NCBI GenBank assembly: GCA_905214995.1
Contig: CAJMOT010000082.1
Location: 1-10,649, forward strand
Source of the DNA: an uncultured bacterium
GTDB lineage: Bacteria; Verrucomicrobiota; Verrucomicrobiia; Opitutales; Intestinicryptomonadaceae
DNA length: 10,649 bases
Direction of reading: 5' to 3'
Under the pieces are notes generated by a model. The model searched no databases and was not told where the DNA came from. It saw only the letters and a program-made list of their open reading frames with translations. The translations under genes were made by a program, and so were the position numbers. Numbering within the stretch: the stretch's first letter is position 1; each line of letters begins with the position of its first letter. This document shows positions 1-5,374 of this stretch, in pieces.

Positions 1-390
1 GACCTCGCATTAAGCCACACGCCACATCACTTGTCAAGCATATTCTCGGAAAATAGTCGCAATCATCGCAAAATAATTTTCCAATTCCTTTCGCCCCCTG
101 CCCCGCGCCAACATTAACGCTTCAATGCGCGCGTATTTGCCCATAATAAAAAGAAACGGCCCCCATATTTACAATCCGGCTTACCGCGCGTTTTCCATTC
201 ACCTTAGCCGCCATTTTACATTTGCCCAATAGTTATCCTTTGGGGAACTCGCCCGTTGACAATACCGAAAATACTCGAAAGATAGCATTGCCTTTATGCG
301 GACAGGACATATTTTCACGATATGCAAAAAAATACAGGGAATTCGGATCGTTAAAAAAATAAAAATTAATAAATTTGGATAAATGCCAAA
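1..390. other. Non-coding spacer upstream of comF
   Basis: I see no convincing gene on either strand in this stretch. It is more AT-rich than the genes and ends in 26 consecutive A/T bases (351-376) just before the comF start. A TTGACA hexamer at 256-261 could be a -35 element, but no good -10 lies 16-18 bp downstream, so I do not call a promoter. TTTGGATAA at 374-382 is one mismatch from the reverse complement of the DnaA-box consensus TTATCCACA. TTATCC also occurs at 233-238. Two weak matches do not make an origin. Confidence 0.6.
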
Positions 391-1149
391 ATGGGCGCTA
401 TTCTCACAGCGGCAAGGCGCGGCGCTACCGCGTTGCTCGATGCGTTTTTCCCAAGAAGGTGCGTCTATTGCGGCGCCGCCAACAACTCCGGAAAATACGA
501 TTTTGTCTGCGAGGGCTGCGAAAGGGACATCTACATAATAAAAGGCGGGCGCTGCCTCCGCTGTTCGGAAATAATCGGGCCAAACGATTCGCCCAATTCC
601 GCATTTTGCCCGAAGTGCGCAAAGGATCCTCCGGCGTTCAACTGGAGCATGGCGTGCTGCGTTTTTAGCGGCCCCGCAAGGGAGCTCTCCCTCGGATTAA
701 AATACAGGAACTCCCCGTATCTTGCGTCGGATATGGCAAAGATAATGAAGGAAACCCCGAAGCTCGGAGAATTCCTAAAAGATTCCGTTCTGATTCCGGT
801 GCCGCTGCACTTTGCGCGAAAGATGAAGCGCGGATACAACCAAAGCGAGATAATCGCAAACGCCGCAAAGCGCGCGTTCCCAAAGCGCGGAATAACGATA
901 TCGAACGCCCTTAAAAGAACAAAGAGAACCGACACCCAAACGCATCTGACAAGAGAGGAAAGGCTCGAAAACATAAAAGGAGCGTTTGAGGCGAACAAGA
1001 GGAAGACGTCAAAAATCGCAAAAGGCGCGCATATCGTAATCGTTGACGACGTAATGACGAGCGGGGCGACGATGTCGGAATGCGCAAAAGTTTTAAAGAA
1101 ACTCGGGTTTAAAAATATCGACGCCTTTGCGTTCGCAAGAAAAGTGTAG
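391..1149 (+). CDS. comF: ComF family protein (double zinc finger, phosphoribosyltransferase-like)
   Basis: The protein has 252 residues, normal for the ComF/GntX family. An N-terminal hydrophobic helix runs into a zinc-ribbon with Cys pairs at 24/27 and 40/43, followed by a second set at 55/58 and 73/76. The C-terminal half is a type I phosphoribosyltransferase fold. It contains IPVPLH (135-140), the family-typical KRGYNQSE segment (146-153) and the PRPP-binding loop VIVDDVMTSGAT (216-227), with the two adjacent Asp that normally contact PRPP. In naturally competent bacteria ComF helps single-stranded DNA reach the cytosol, and homologues are widespread in species not known to be competent. 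The real substrate here is unknown. The start ATG at 391 gives the typical family N-terminus. An ATG at 383 is out of frame. The Shine-Dalgarno is weak (GGAT). The gene stands alone, facing mnmG, and its codons are richer in A (AAA, AAG, ATA) than those of the atp genes. Confidence 0.9.
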   Translation: MGAILTAARRGATALLDAFFPRRCVYCGAANNSGKYDFVCEGCERDIYIIKGGRCLRCSEIIGPNDSPNSAFCPKCAKDPPAFNWSMACCVFSGPARELSLGLKYRNSPYLASDMAKIMKETPKLGEFLKDSVLIPVPLHFARKMKRGYNQSEIIANAAKRAFPKRGITISNALKRTKRTDTQTHLTREERLENIKGAFEANKRKTSKIAKGAHIVIVDDVMTSGATMSECAKVLKKLGFKNIDAFAFARKV

Positions 1150-1170
1150 CCCATTGACGGGGAGGGCGAA

Positions 1171-1186
1171 TGTTCCACGTGGAACA
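1171..1186. other. parS site 1 (ParB-binding palindrome)
   Basis: TGTTCCACGTGGAACA is a perfect 16-bp palindrome that fits the widely conserved ParB-binding core TGTTNCACGTGNAACA. It lies 21 bp after the comF stop. Flanking bases extend the symmetry to a perfect 28-bp palindrome at 1165-1192, longer than ParB recognition needs. An identical core lies at 2844-2859. In chromosomal ParABS systems ParB loads at such sites to organise and segregate the origin region. No parA or parB gene is in this window, so function is inferred from the site alone. Confidence 0.85.
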
Positions 1187-1207
1187 TTCGCCTTTCGCTC
1201 CCCCATT

Positions 1208-1224
1208 TCTTCCATAATGGAAGA
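1208..1224. repeat. 17-nt palindrome with a one-base centre
   Basis: Arms TCTTCCAT (1208-1215) and ATGGAAGA (1217-1224) are perfect reverse complements around a single A. The site lies 16 bp after the extended parS palindrome. It could be an operator or a fortuitous symmetry. No T run follows, so it is not an intrinsic terminator. Confidence 0.4.
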
Positions 1225-1446
1225 CGCGCCCGCAGATTTGCCTTACCATACCTTGCCCGCCGCGACGAAATTTTTTCAAGGGAACCCATTGCGACCGCGA
1301 CATCCGGAAAGGATTGCGGCCGCGAATTTGAAGAGCCCGCCGCCGGGAAAGCGACGCCAAATGCACATGCAGTTTCGTCCGATGGCCCCGCCCGCTTTTC
1401 ACGCGCTTATGGGCGGTCGACATGCACTCCGCTTTGGGGAGAAACG

Positions 1447-1481
1447 TTTAAGCTGAGAAAGGCTTAAAATTCTCATTTTTT
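1447..1481 (+). terminator. Weak candidate terminator with a competing hairpin
   Basis: TGAGAA (1454-1459) pairs with TTCTCA (1470-1475), and six T follow at once (1476-1481), which is the layout of an intrinsic terminator on the + strand. The stem is short and AU-rich. A second hairpin, TTTAAGC (1447-1453) with GCTTAAA (1462-1468), overlaps the first: the loop of each hairpin holds an arm of the other, so the two may compete. It could end a comF read-through transcript or an unrecognised RNA from 1190-1446. Confidence 0.35.
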
Positions 1482-1503
1482 ACAAAAAACGCCTAAAACG
1501 CAA

Positions 1504-1588
1504 AAAAACGCCCCTATTTGCCGTTTTCCCCCTTTTTGCATATAACGGCATCAAAAACGCCCACAAAACCGCAAATAGGGGCGTTTTT
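1504..1588. repeat. 18-bp perfect inverted repeat with nested hairpin (possible bidirectional terminator)
   Basis: AAAAACGCCCCTATTTGC at 1504-1521 is the exact reverse complement of 1571-1588. Because the outer ends are A-rich on the left and T-rich on the right, the structure reads as a GC stem followed by a U tract from either strand. The 49-nt spacer contains GTT/AAC pairing extended as GCCGTT (1520-1525) with AACGGC (1544-1549). Related AAAACGCC-type words recur nearby (about 1485-1515 and 1553-1560). Its place between two convergent genes suits bidirectional termination, although the loop is unusually long for that. Confidence 0.6.
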
Positions 1589-1700
1589 GAAGGCCGTTTT
1601 TTAAAGGGGTTTCACAAAAAATCTGCCGCGATGAAAAAAACGGTAAAATTTCCGAAAAGGCGGGCGGAAAATATTTCAATCCGACGATTGCAAGCCTGAC

Positions 1701-1725
1701 AAAAAAAGGCGCGCGCATGCGCGCC
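1701..1725 (-). terminator. Intrinsic terminator of mnmG
   Basis: Read on the minus strand, GGCGCGC, an ATGC loop and GCGCGCC (1725 to 1708) form a perfect 7-bp GC stem followed directly by seven T (1707 to 1701). The stem begins 7 bases after the mnmG stop codon. A further inverted repeat, GACGATTGC at 1683-1691 and its complement at 1726-1734, encloses the whole terminator and overlaps the mnmG stop codon. Confidence 0.85.
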
Positions 1726-1732
1726 GCAATCG

Positions 1733-3649
1733 TCACCCGCCGAAAGATTTCACATACACGAGCAAAACCCCGATATCCGCCGGAGAAACTCCGGAAATCC
1801 TGCCCGCCTGCCCTATCGTCGACGGGGCGAACTTTTCAAGCTTTTGGCGCGCCTCGAGCCGCAGGCCGGCGGCCCTCGAATAATCCAAACCGGAGGGAAT
1901 GCGTATGTTCTCCCAGCTTCCCATCTTTTCTATCTGGCGCAAATCCCTTTCGAGATACCCCTTGTACGCAACCCGATAAAGAATTTCAGCGCGCGCCTCC
2001 GGCGGAAGCGCGAGAAACCCCGCCGGCAAGGCGGCGTCCTCGCCCCTGCGCAAAGAATCCCCCGCCCTTTCGGAATCGAGACGCTCCGACCAGAACCGGA
2101 CAGCCTCCGACTTCAAGGCAATCGCCCGCTCGCGCACGCGGGGAAGAAGCCCGAGCCTCCTGGCGTACGGCAGAAGGCGGATTTCCGCGCTTGAATGGTT
2201 AAGCAAAAGCCTGTATTCGGCGCGGCTCGTGAACATTCTGTACGGCTCAAGCGTCCCCTTTGTCACCAAATCGTCGACCAGCACCCCTATATAGCTCTCA
2301 TGCCTTCCGAGCACGACGGGCTCGATCCCGAGAACCCTCGCCGCGGCGTTGGCGCCGGCCAAAAGCCCCTGCCCCGCCGCCTCCTCGTACCCGCTCGTCC
2401 CGTTTATCTGGCCCGCGCAAAAGAGCCCGGAGACAATCTTCGACTCCAACGTCGCCCGAAGCTGGGTGGGAGGGGCGTAGTCGTATTCGACCGCGTATGC
2501 CGGCCGCGACACCTCGGCCTTTTCAAGGCCCGGAACGCTCCTGATTATCTCGAGCTGCACGTCGAGCGGCATGGAAGTCGAAAGCCCGTTTATATACCAC
2601 TCATCGGTGAGCCTTCCCTCGGGCTCGAGAAAGAGCCGATGCCCCTCCTTTGCAGGGAAACGCACGATTTTGTCCTCAATGCTCGGGCAATACCGCGGGC
2701 CGACGCCCTTTATCTCCCCTCCGTACATGGCGGAGCGCCGGAGATTGGCTTTGATAATCTCGGCGGTCTTGGAGGTTGTGGCGGTCTCGTAGCACGCCAT
2801 CTGGCCTTTCCCGAACCCCTCGAAATCCCCGAAGGACAGCGATTGTTCCACGTGGAACATTTTTTTGCGGAAATCGGAAGCCGCGTTTTCGGCCTCCTCG
2901 CAAGACGCGTCGTAGGCGTCGGTGCGGGTGTCGTAAAACGCGAAAAGCTGCGGCGGCTCGTCTCCGGGCTGCGCCTGGCACCTGGAAAAATCTACGCTTT
3001 TTGCGAGAATCCGCGCGGGAGTCCCCGTTTTCAGGCGAGCGAGCGATATGCCGAGGGCCTCAATGCTCTCGGAGAGCCTCTTTGACGAAAAATCCCCCAT
3101 TCTGCCGCCCTCCGTCTTGGAGGAGCCGACAAACAAAAGCCCCCTCAAAAAGGTTCCGGTTGTCAAAACCACGCTGCGGGCGTAAAAATCCGCCCCGAGA
3201 TTCGTAGACACCCCGCGGATTTCGCCGTTTGAAGCGATAAGCCCCGTAACTTCCGCCTGAAAGAGCTCCAAATTGGGGGCTGACTCGAGAACGCGCTTCA
3301 TCCTGAACTGGTACGCCTTTTTGTCGCACTGGGCGCGAGGGGCTCGGACTGCGGGCCCCTTGGAGGCGTTGAGAACGCGGAACTGTATTCCGGTGGCGTC
3401 GGCGTTGACCGCCATTTCCCCGCCGAGCGCGTCGATTTCCCTTACAATATGCCCTTTGGCGAGCCCGCCGATCGCCGGATTGCAGCTCATTTGGGCGACG
3501 GTGTCGAGGCTGCCCGAAAGCAGGAGCGTGCGCACGCCCATGCGCGCCGACGCGAGAGCCGCCTCGCAACCGGCGTGCCCCGCGCCGCAGACTATTACGC
3601 CGTACTCGGAATCCTTTCCCAATGTTAGCATTGCGACATAATCCGACAT
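1733..3649 (-). CDS. mnmG: MnmG, tRNA U34 5-carboxymethylaminomethyl-modifying FAD enzyme
   Basis: MnmG (GidA) acts with the GTPase MnmE to install carboxymethylaminomethyl groups on wobble uridine 34 of tRNAs in the cytoplasm. The product has 638 residues, close to the usual length of about 630. An FAD-binding Rossmann motif CGAGHAG lies at 21-27. SCNPAIGG (55-62), RYCPSIEDK (319-327, with the conserved Cys at 321), NGLSTSMP (354-361), AGQINGTSGYEEAA (412-425), EPYRMFTSRAEYR (468-480) and the C-terminal QAGRISGV (614-621) are all family signatures. The start at 3649 has a strong GGGGAGG five bases upstream. The open frame continues 84 codons further back to 3901, but that extension is not MnmG-like. 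Compared with E. coli MnmG, residues 239-284 hold about 35 extra residues, and this insertion carries a parS core encoding MFHVEQ. The gene stands alone, divergent from atpB, without rsmG or parAB beside it. Confidence 0.97.
   Translation of the reverse strand: MSDYVAMLTLGKDSEYGVIVCGAGHAGCEAALASARMGVRTLLLSGSLDTVAQMSCNPAIGGLAKGHIVREIDALGGEMAVNADATGIQFRVLNASKGPAVRAPRAQCDKKAYQFRMKRVLESAPNLELFQAEVTGLIASNGEIRGVSTNLGADFYARSVVLTTGTFLRGLLFVGSSKTEGGRMGDFSSKRLSESIEALGISLARLKTGTPARILAKSVDFSRCQAQPGDEPPQLFAFYDTRTDAYDASCEEAENAASDFRKKMFHVEQSLSFGDFEGFGKGQMACYETATTSKTAEIIKANLRRSAMYGGEIKGVGPRYCPSIEDKIVRFPAKEGHRLFLEPEGRLTDEWYINGLSTSMPLDVQLEIIRSVPGLEKAEVSRPAYAVEYDYAPPTQLRATLESKIVSGLFCAGQINGTSGYEEAAGQGLLAGANAAARVLGIEPVVLGRHESYIGVLVDDLVTKGTLEPYRMFTSRAEYRLLLNHSSAEIRLLPYARRLGLLPRVRERAIALKSEAVRFWSERLDSERAGDSLRRGEDAALPAGFLALPPEARAEILYRVAYKGYLERDLRQIEKMGSWENIRIPSGLDYSRAAGLRLEARQKLEKFAPSTIGQAGRISGVSPADIGVLLVYVKSFGG
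2844..2859. other. parS site 2, inside mnmG
   Basis: The same 16-bp palindrome as at 1171-1186, TGTTCCACGTGGAACA, lies within the mnmG reading frame and encodes the core of MFHVEQ (residues 264-269). Here the symmetry stops at the 16-bp core. The surrounding protein segment is an insertion relative to E. coli MnmG, so the DNA site could be kept without disturbing conserved protein structure. Confidence 0.85.
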
Positions 3650-3654
3650 TTTCG

Positions 3655-3661
3655 CCTCCCC
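3655..3661 (-). promoter_or_regulatory. Shine-Dalgarno of mnmG
   Basis: GGGGAGG on the minus strand lies five bases before ATG at 3649. It decides the mnmG start against the longer open frame, and it is the strongest ribosome binding site in the window. Confidence 0.85.
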
Positions 3662-3870
3662 GCAAGAAAAACTTTTCCGCGGGAAGCGGAGGGAATGCGG
3701 AAAAGCGGGACAATATGCGCGGCAAGGGCAAAAAGAAAAGAAAGAGCGGAGAAGGGACAAAGCCCAAAAGCCTAAGCCGTCGAGAAACGAAGGGAAACGC
3801 GCTCCCATACATTGCCGCCATATAAATCCGGCTATGCGAAAATTTGCCCGAATGAGGGACGCCTTTTTAT

Positions 3871-3898
3871 TTAACAGGCGCCCTTCTCTAATATATGG
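3871..3898 (+). promoter_or_regulatory. Candidate sigma70-type promoter for the atp operon
   Basis: TTAACA (3871-3876) and TATATG (3893-3898) are separated by 16 bp, and a perfect TATAAT follows at 3901-3906 without a well-placed -35. Either would give an atp leader of about 230 nt. A competing candidate is TTGACA at 4104-4109 with TTTAAA at 4129-4134 (19-bp spacing), which would leave almost no leader. I cannot choose between them from sequence. Confidence 0.35.
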
Positions 3899-3939
3899 CA
3901 TATAATATTATTCATCGCCCAGCGCAGCCGGCGGAATAA

Positions 3940-3970
3940 GCGCAATGCGCATCCGCAAACCGCATTGCGC
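3940..3970 (+). repeat. Hairpin in the putative atp leader
   Basis: GCGCAATGCG (3940-3949) and CGCATTGCGC (3961-3970) form a perfect 10-bp stem with an 11-nt loop. No T run follows, so it is not a simple terminator. If the upstream promoter is used, it would sit in the 5' leader of the atp mRNA and could affect stability or initiation. It could also be a protein-binding site. Confidence 0.5.
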
Positions 3971-4141
3971 GCGCAAAAATTCCCCTCTGATTCGCGCAAT
4001 ACGGACGGCGCGCAGTTCGCGCGGAAAATATCCGCAATTCCGCGGCCCTACGCGATATGCGCGCCCGCAATATGCGCAAAATTTGAACGTTTTTATCTTT
4101 TTATTGACAAAACTTCCAAAAGGGAAACTTTAAAATTCGGA

Positions 4142-5086
4142 ATGTTTGTTATCGGGAATTTTAGATTTTTAAAGACATGCGCGATTGCGTTTGCGGCGCA
4201 AGCCGCTTTCGCAACCGAAGGCTTTTGCGCCGAGGTCAAAGGCGAACATCTCTTCGACGTTCTGGGGTTTCCCGTCACAAACTCGATGTTCACAACGTGG
4301 GTTTTCGCGGCCGCAATAATTTTGGGGTTACGCCTCATGATAGGCAGAGAAGCAAAGCTCGTGCCCGGCAGGGGGCAGATGGCGGTTGAGGCCGTAATTT
4401 CCTCCCTGTCTGGAATATTCGAGCCGCTCATGGGCAAAAAAGCCTTTCGCGCGGCATTCCCGCTGCTGCTTGGATTCTTTTTCTTCATATTGATAATGAA
4501 CTGGAGCGGCCTTCTGCCGGGCGTCGGCTCGATAGGCGAGGAAATCGTCTATACGGGGCAGGGTACGCCTCCGGAGGGATTTTTCCTTCGCGAGAGTTCC
4601 GGTTCCGCCGCGGCGGAATTCGTGAAGTTCGTCCCCTTCCTGCGCGCGGCCAATTCCGACCTCAACACTACGCTTGCGCTGGCGATGATATCGTTCGGGG
4701 CGTGGATATACTTTGTGCTCAAGTACGCGGGGCTTAAAGTATTCCTGCACGACACGTTCGGGAACAAGGCCGACCCCAAGGAAGTGGCGCTTCCGATATA
4801 TCTGTCGCTTTTCGCGGTATTTTTCGCGGTGGGCTGCATCGACATAATATCCATAATAATGAGGCTGCTGTCGCTTTCGTTCCGGCTTTTCGGCAACGTA
4901 TTCGGCGGCGAGGTGCTGCTCGAAAACATGCACTCGCTCGCGGCGAAGCTGCCTTCGTGGATTTCCTGGGTCATACCGCTGCCGTTCTACCTGCTCGAAA
5001 TACTTATAGGCCTCATCCAGGCGTTTCTGTTTACGCTGCTGACCGCGGTGTACATAGGGCTTTTGACAAACCACGAGGAGGAATGA
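4142..5086 (+). CDS. atpB: F1Fo ATP synthase subunit a
   Basis: Subunit a forms the stator half-channels that carry ions to the c ring in the cytoplasmic membrane. The 314-residue product contains MNWSGLLPG (119-127), SDLNTTLALAM (172-182), the essential-Arg segment SFRLFGN (246-252, Arg248, equivalent to E. coli R210) and LIQAFLFTLLT (291-301, with Gln293 matching E. coli Q252), plus several hydrophobic helices. The N-terminus is signal-peptide-like: basic residues near the start, a hydrophobic Ala-rich stretch (about 13-24), then small residues around FCAEVKGEHLF. I chose ATG at 4142 because the open frame further upstream encodes nothing a-like and has only a TTG at its end. No good Shine-Dalgarno precedes 4142, so the exact start is less certain than the gene. 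It is the first gene of the operon. No atpI is seen before it. Confidence 0.93.
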   Translation: MFVIGNFRFLKTCAIAFAAQAAFATEGFCAEVKGEHLFDVLGFPVTNSMFTTWVFAAAIILGLRLMIGREAKLVPGRGQMAVEAVISSLSGIFEPLMGKKAFRAAFPLLLGFFFFILIMNWSGLLPGVGSIGEEIVYTGQGTPPEGFFLRESSGSAAAEFVKFVPFLRAANSDLNTTLALAMISFGAWIYFVLKYAGLKVFLHDTFGNKADPKEVALPIYLSLFAVFFAVGCIDIISIIMRLLSLSFRLFGNVFGGEVLLENMHSLAAKLPSWISWVIPLPFYLLEILIGLIQAFLFTLLTAVYIGLLTNHEEE

Positions 5087-5131
5087 GCGTAAAGGACGCC
5101 GGCAAAAAAATTTAACCCGAAAGAAAACAAA

Positions 5132-5362
5132 ATGACGGAAATAATAGCAGAAGCAGTCAATCAAATGGGAAACATCAGCGGAAGCATACAGGGGGCTCTC
5201 GGCTGTCTCGGCGCCGCTCTCGGCGTTGGATTTGTCGGCGCCAAAGCCGTCGACGCCACGGGCCGCAACCCCGGCGCGTTCGGCAAGATAATGGTGCTTG
5301 GCATACTCGGAATGGCGCTCGCGGAAGCGGTGGCGTTTTACTCGCTGTTTCTCGGCAAATAA
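5132..5362 (+). CDS. atpE: F1Fo ATP synthase subunit c
   Basis: This is the 76-residue proteolipid whose oligomer forms the rotating membrane ring. Two hydrophobic helices flank the conserved polar loop Arg45-Asn46-Pro47. Helix 1 carries the Gly/Ala-rich packing repeat (about 21-37). Helix 2 carries the ion-binding carboxylate Glu65 in MALAEAVAFYSLF. Known Na+ rings (for example Ilyobacter) have Gln in helix 1 and Ser-Thr after the Glu. Here the matching positions are Val32 and Ala66-Val67, so proton coupling is predicted. The gene follows atpB by 45 bp. The segment before its ATG is A-rich (GAAAGAAAACAAA) with no clear Shine-Dalgarno, which is notable for a subunit needed in many copies. Confidence 0.97.
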   Translation: MTEIIAEAVNQMGNISGSIQGALGCLGAALGVGFVGAKAVDATGRNPGAFGKIMVLGILGMALAEAVAFYSLFLGK

Positions 5363-5374
5363 GGCGGGGCGGCA

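Larger units (their letters stand above)
1150..1732. other. Convergent spacer between comF and mnmG, rich in inverted repeats
   Basis: No protein gene is convincing in these 583 bases. Open frames on either strand give compositionally odd, unrecognisable peptides. The stretch contains, in order: a parS palindrome (1165-1192), a 17-nt palindrome (1208-1224), two overlapping hairpins ending in a T run (1447-1481), an 18-bp inverted repeat with a 49-nt spacer (1504-1588), and the mnmG terminator nested in a 9-bp inverted repeat (1683-1734). Between 1225 and 1446 the composition is GC-rich and gene-like, but I cannot assign it. It could be a decayed gene or an unrecognised RNA. Confidence 0.6.
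3650..4141. other. Divergent spacer between mnmG and atpB
   Basis: These 492 bases separate the mnmG start from the atpB start. Both flanking frames extend into it without any family-like sequence. It contains the mnmG ribosome binding site, an AT-rich patch with promoter-like hexamers (3864-3906), a hairpin with a 5-bp core, CGCCT (3860-3864) and AGGCG (3876-3880), extendable to 8 bp around one bulged A, a 10-bp hairpin (3940-3970), and a TTGACA closer to atpB (4104-4109). I do not see a small gene or a known riboswitch in it. Confidence 0.6.

Noticed and set aside
1109..1456. Small open frames of about 104-109 codons on both strands in the comF/mnmG spacer
   Set aside because: Both overlap the comF end or the parS palindrome. 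Their peptides are basic and proline- or arginine-rich without motifs, and neither has a good ribosome binding site.
1483..1610. Repeated AAAACGCC-like words as a possible CRISPR or tandem array
   Set aside because: The words are short, imperfect and irregularly spaced. There are no equal-length spacers and no cas genes.
2195..3085. 296-codon open frame on the + strand opposite mnmG
   Set aside because: It lies wholly within mnmG, has no recognisable domain, and has the composition expected of an antisense shadow. MnmG motifs on the minus strand are unambiguous.
3650..3901. 84-codon N-terminal extension of mnmG
   Set aside because: The family N-terminus begins close to the FAD motif, and a strong GGGGAGG sits just before ATG at 3649. 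The extension has no MnmG similarity.
3965..4141. 59-codon N-terminal extension of atpB starting from TTG
   Set aside because: It encodes an unstructured basic peptide unlike any a subunit and includes part of the leader hairpin. The ATG at 4142 begins a plausible signal-like sequence.
5132..5362. Sodium-coupled c ring
   Set aside because: The Gln and Ser-Thr ligands of known Na+ rings are replaced by Val32 and Ala66-Val67. Only Glu65 remains, which fits proton coupling.
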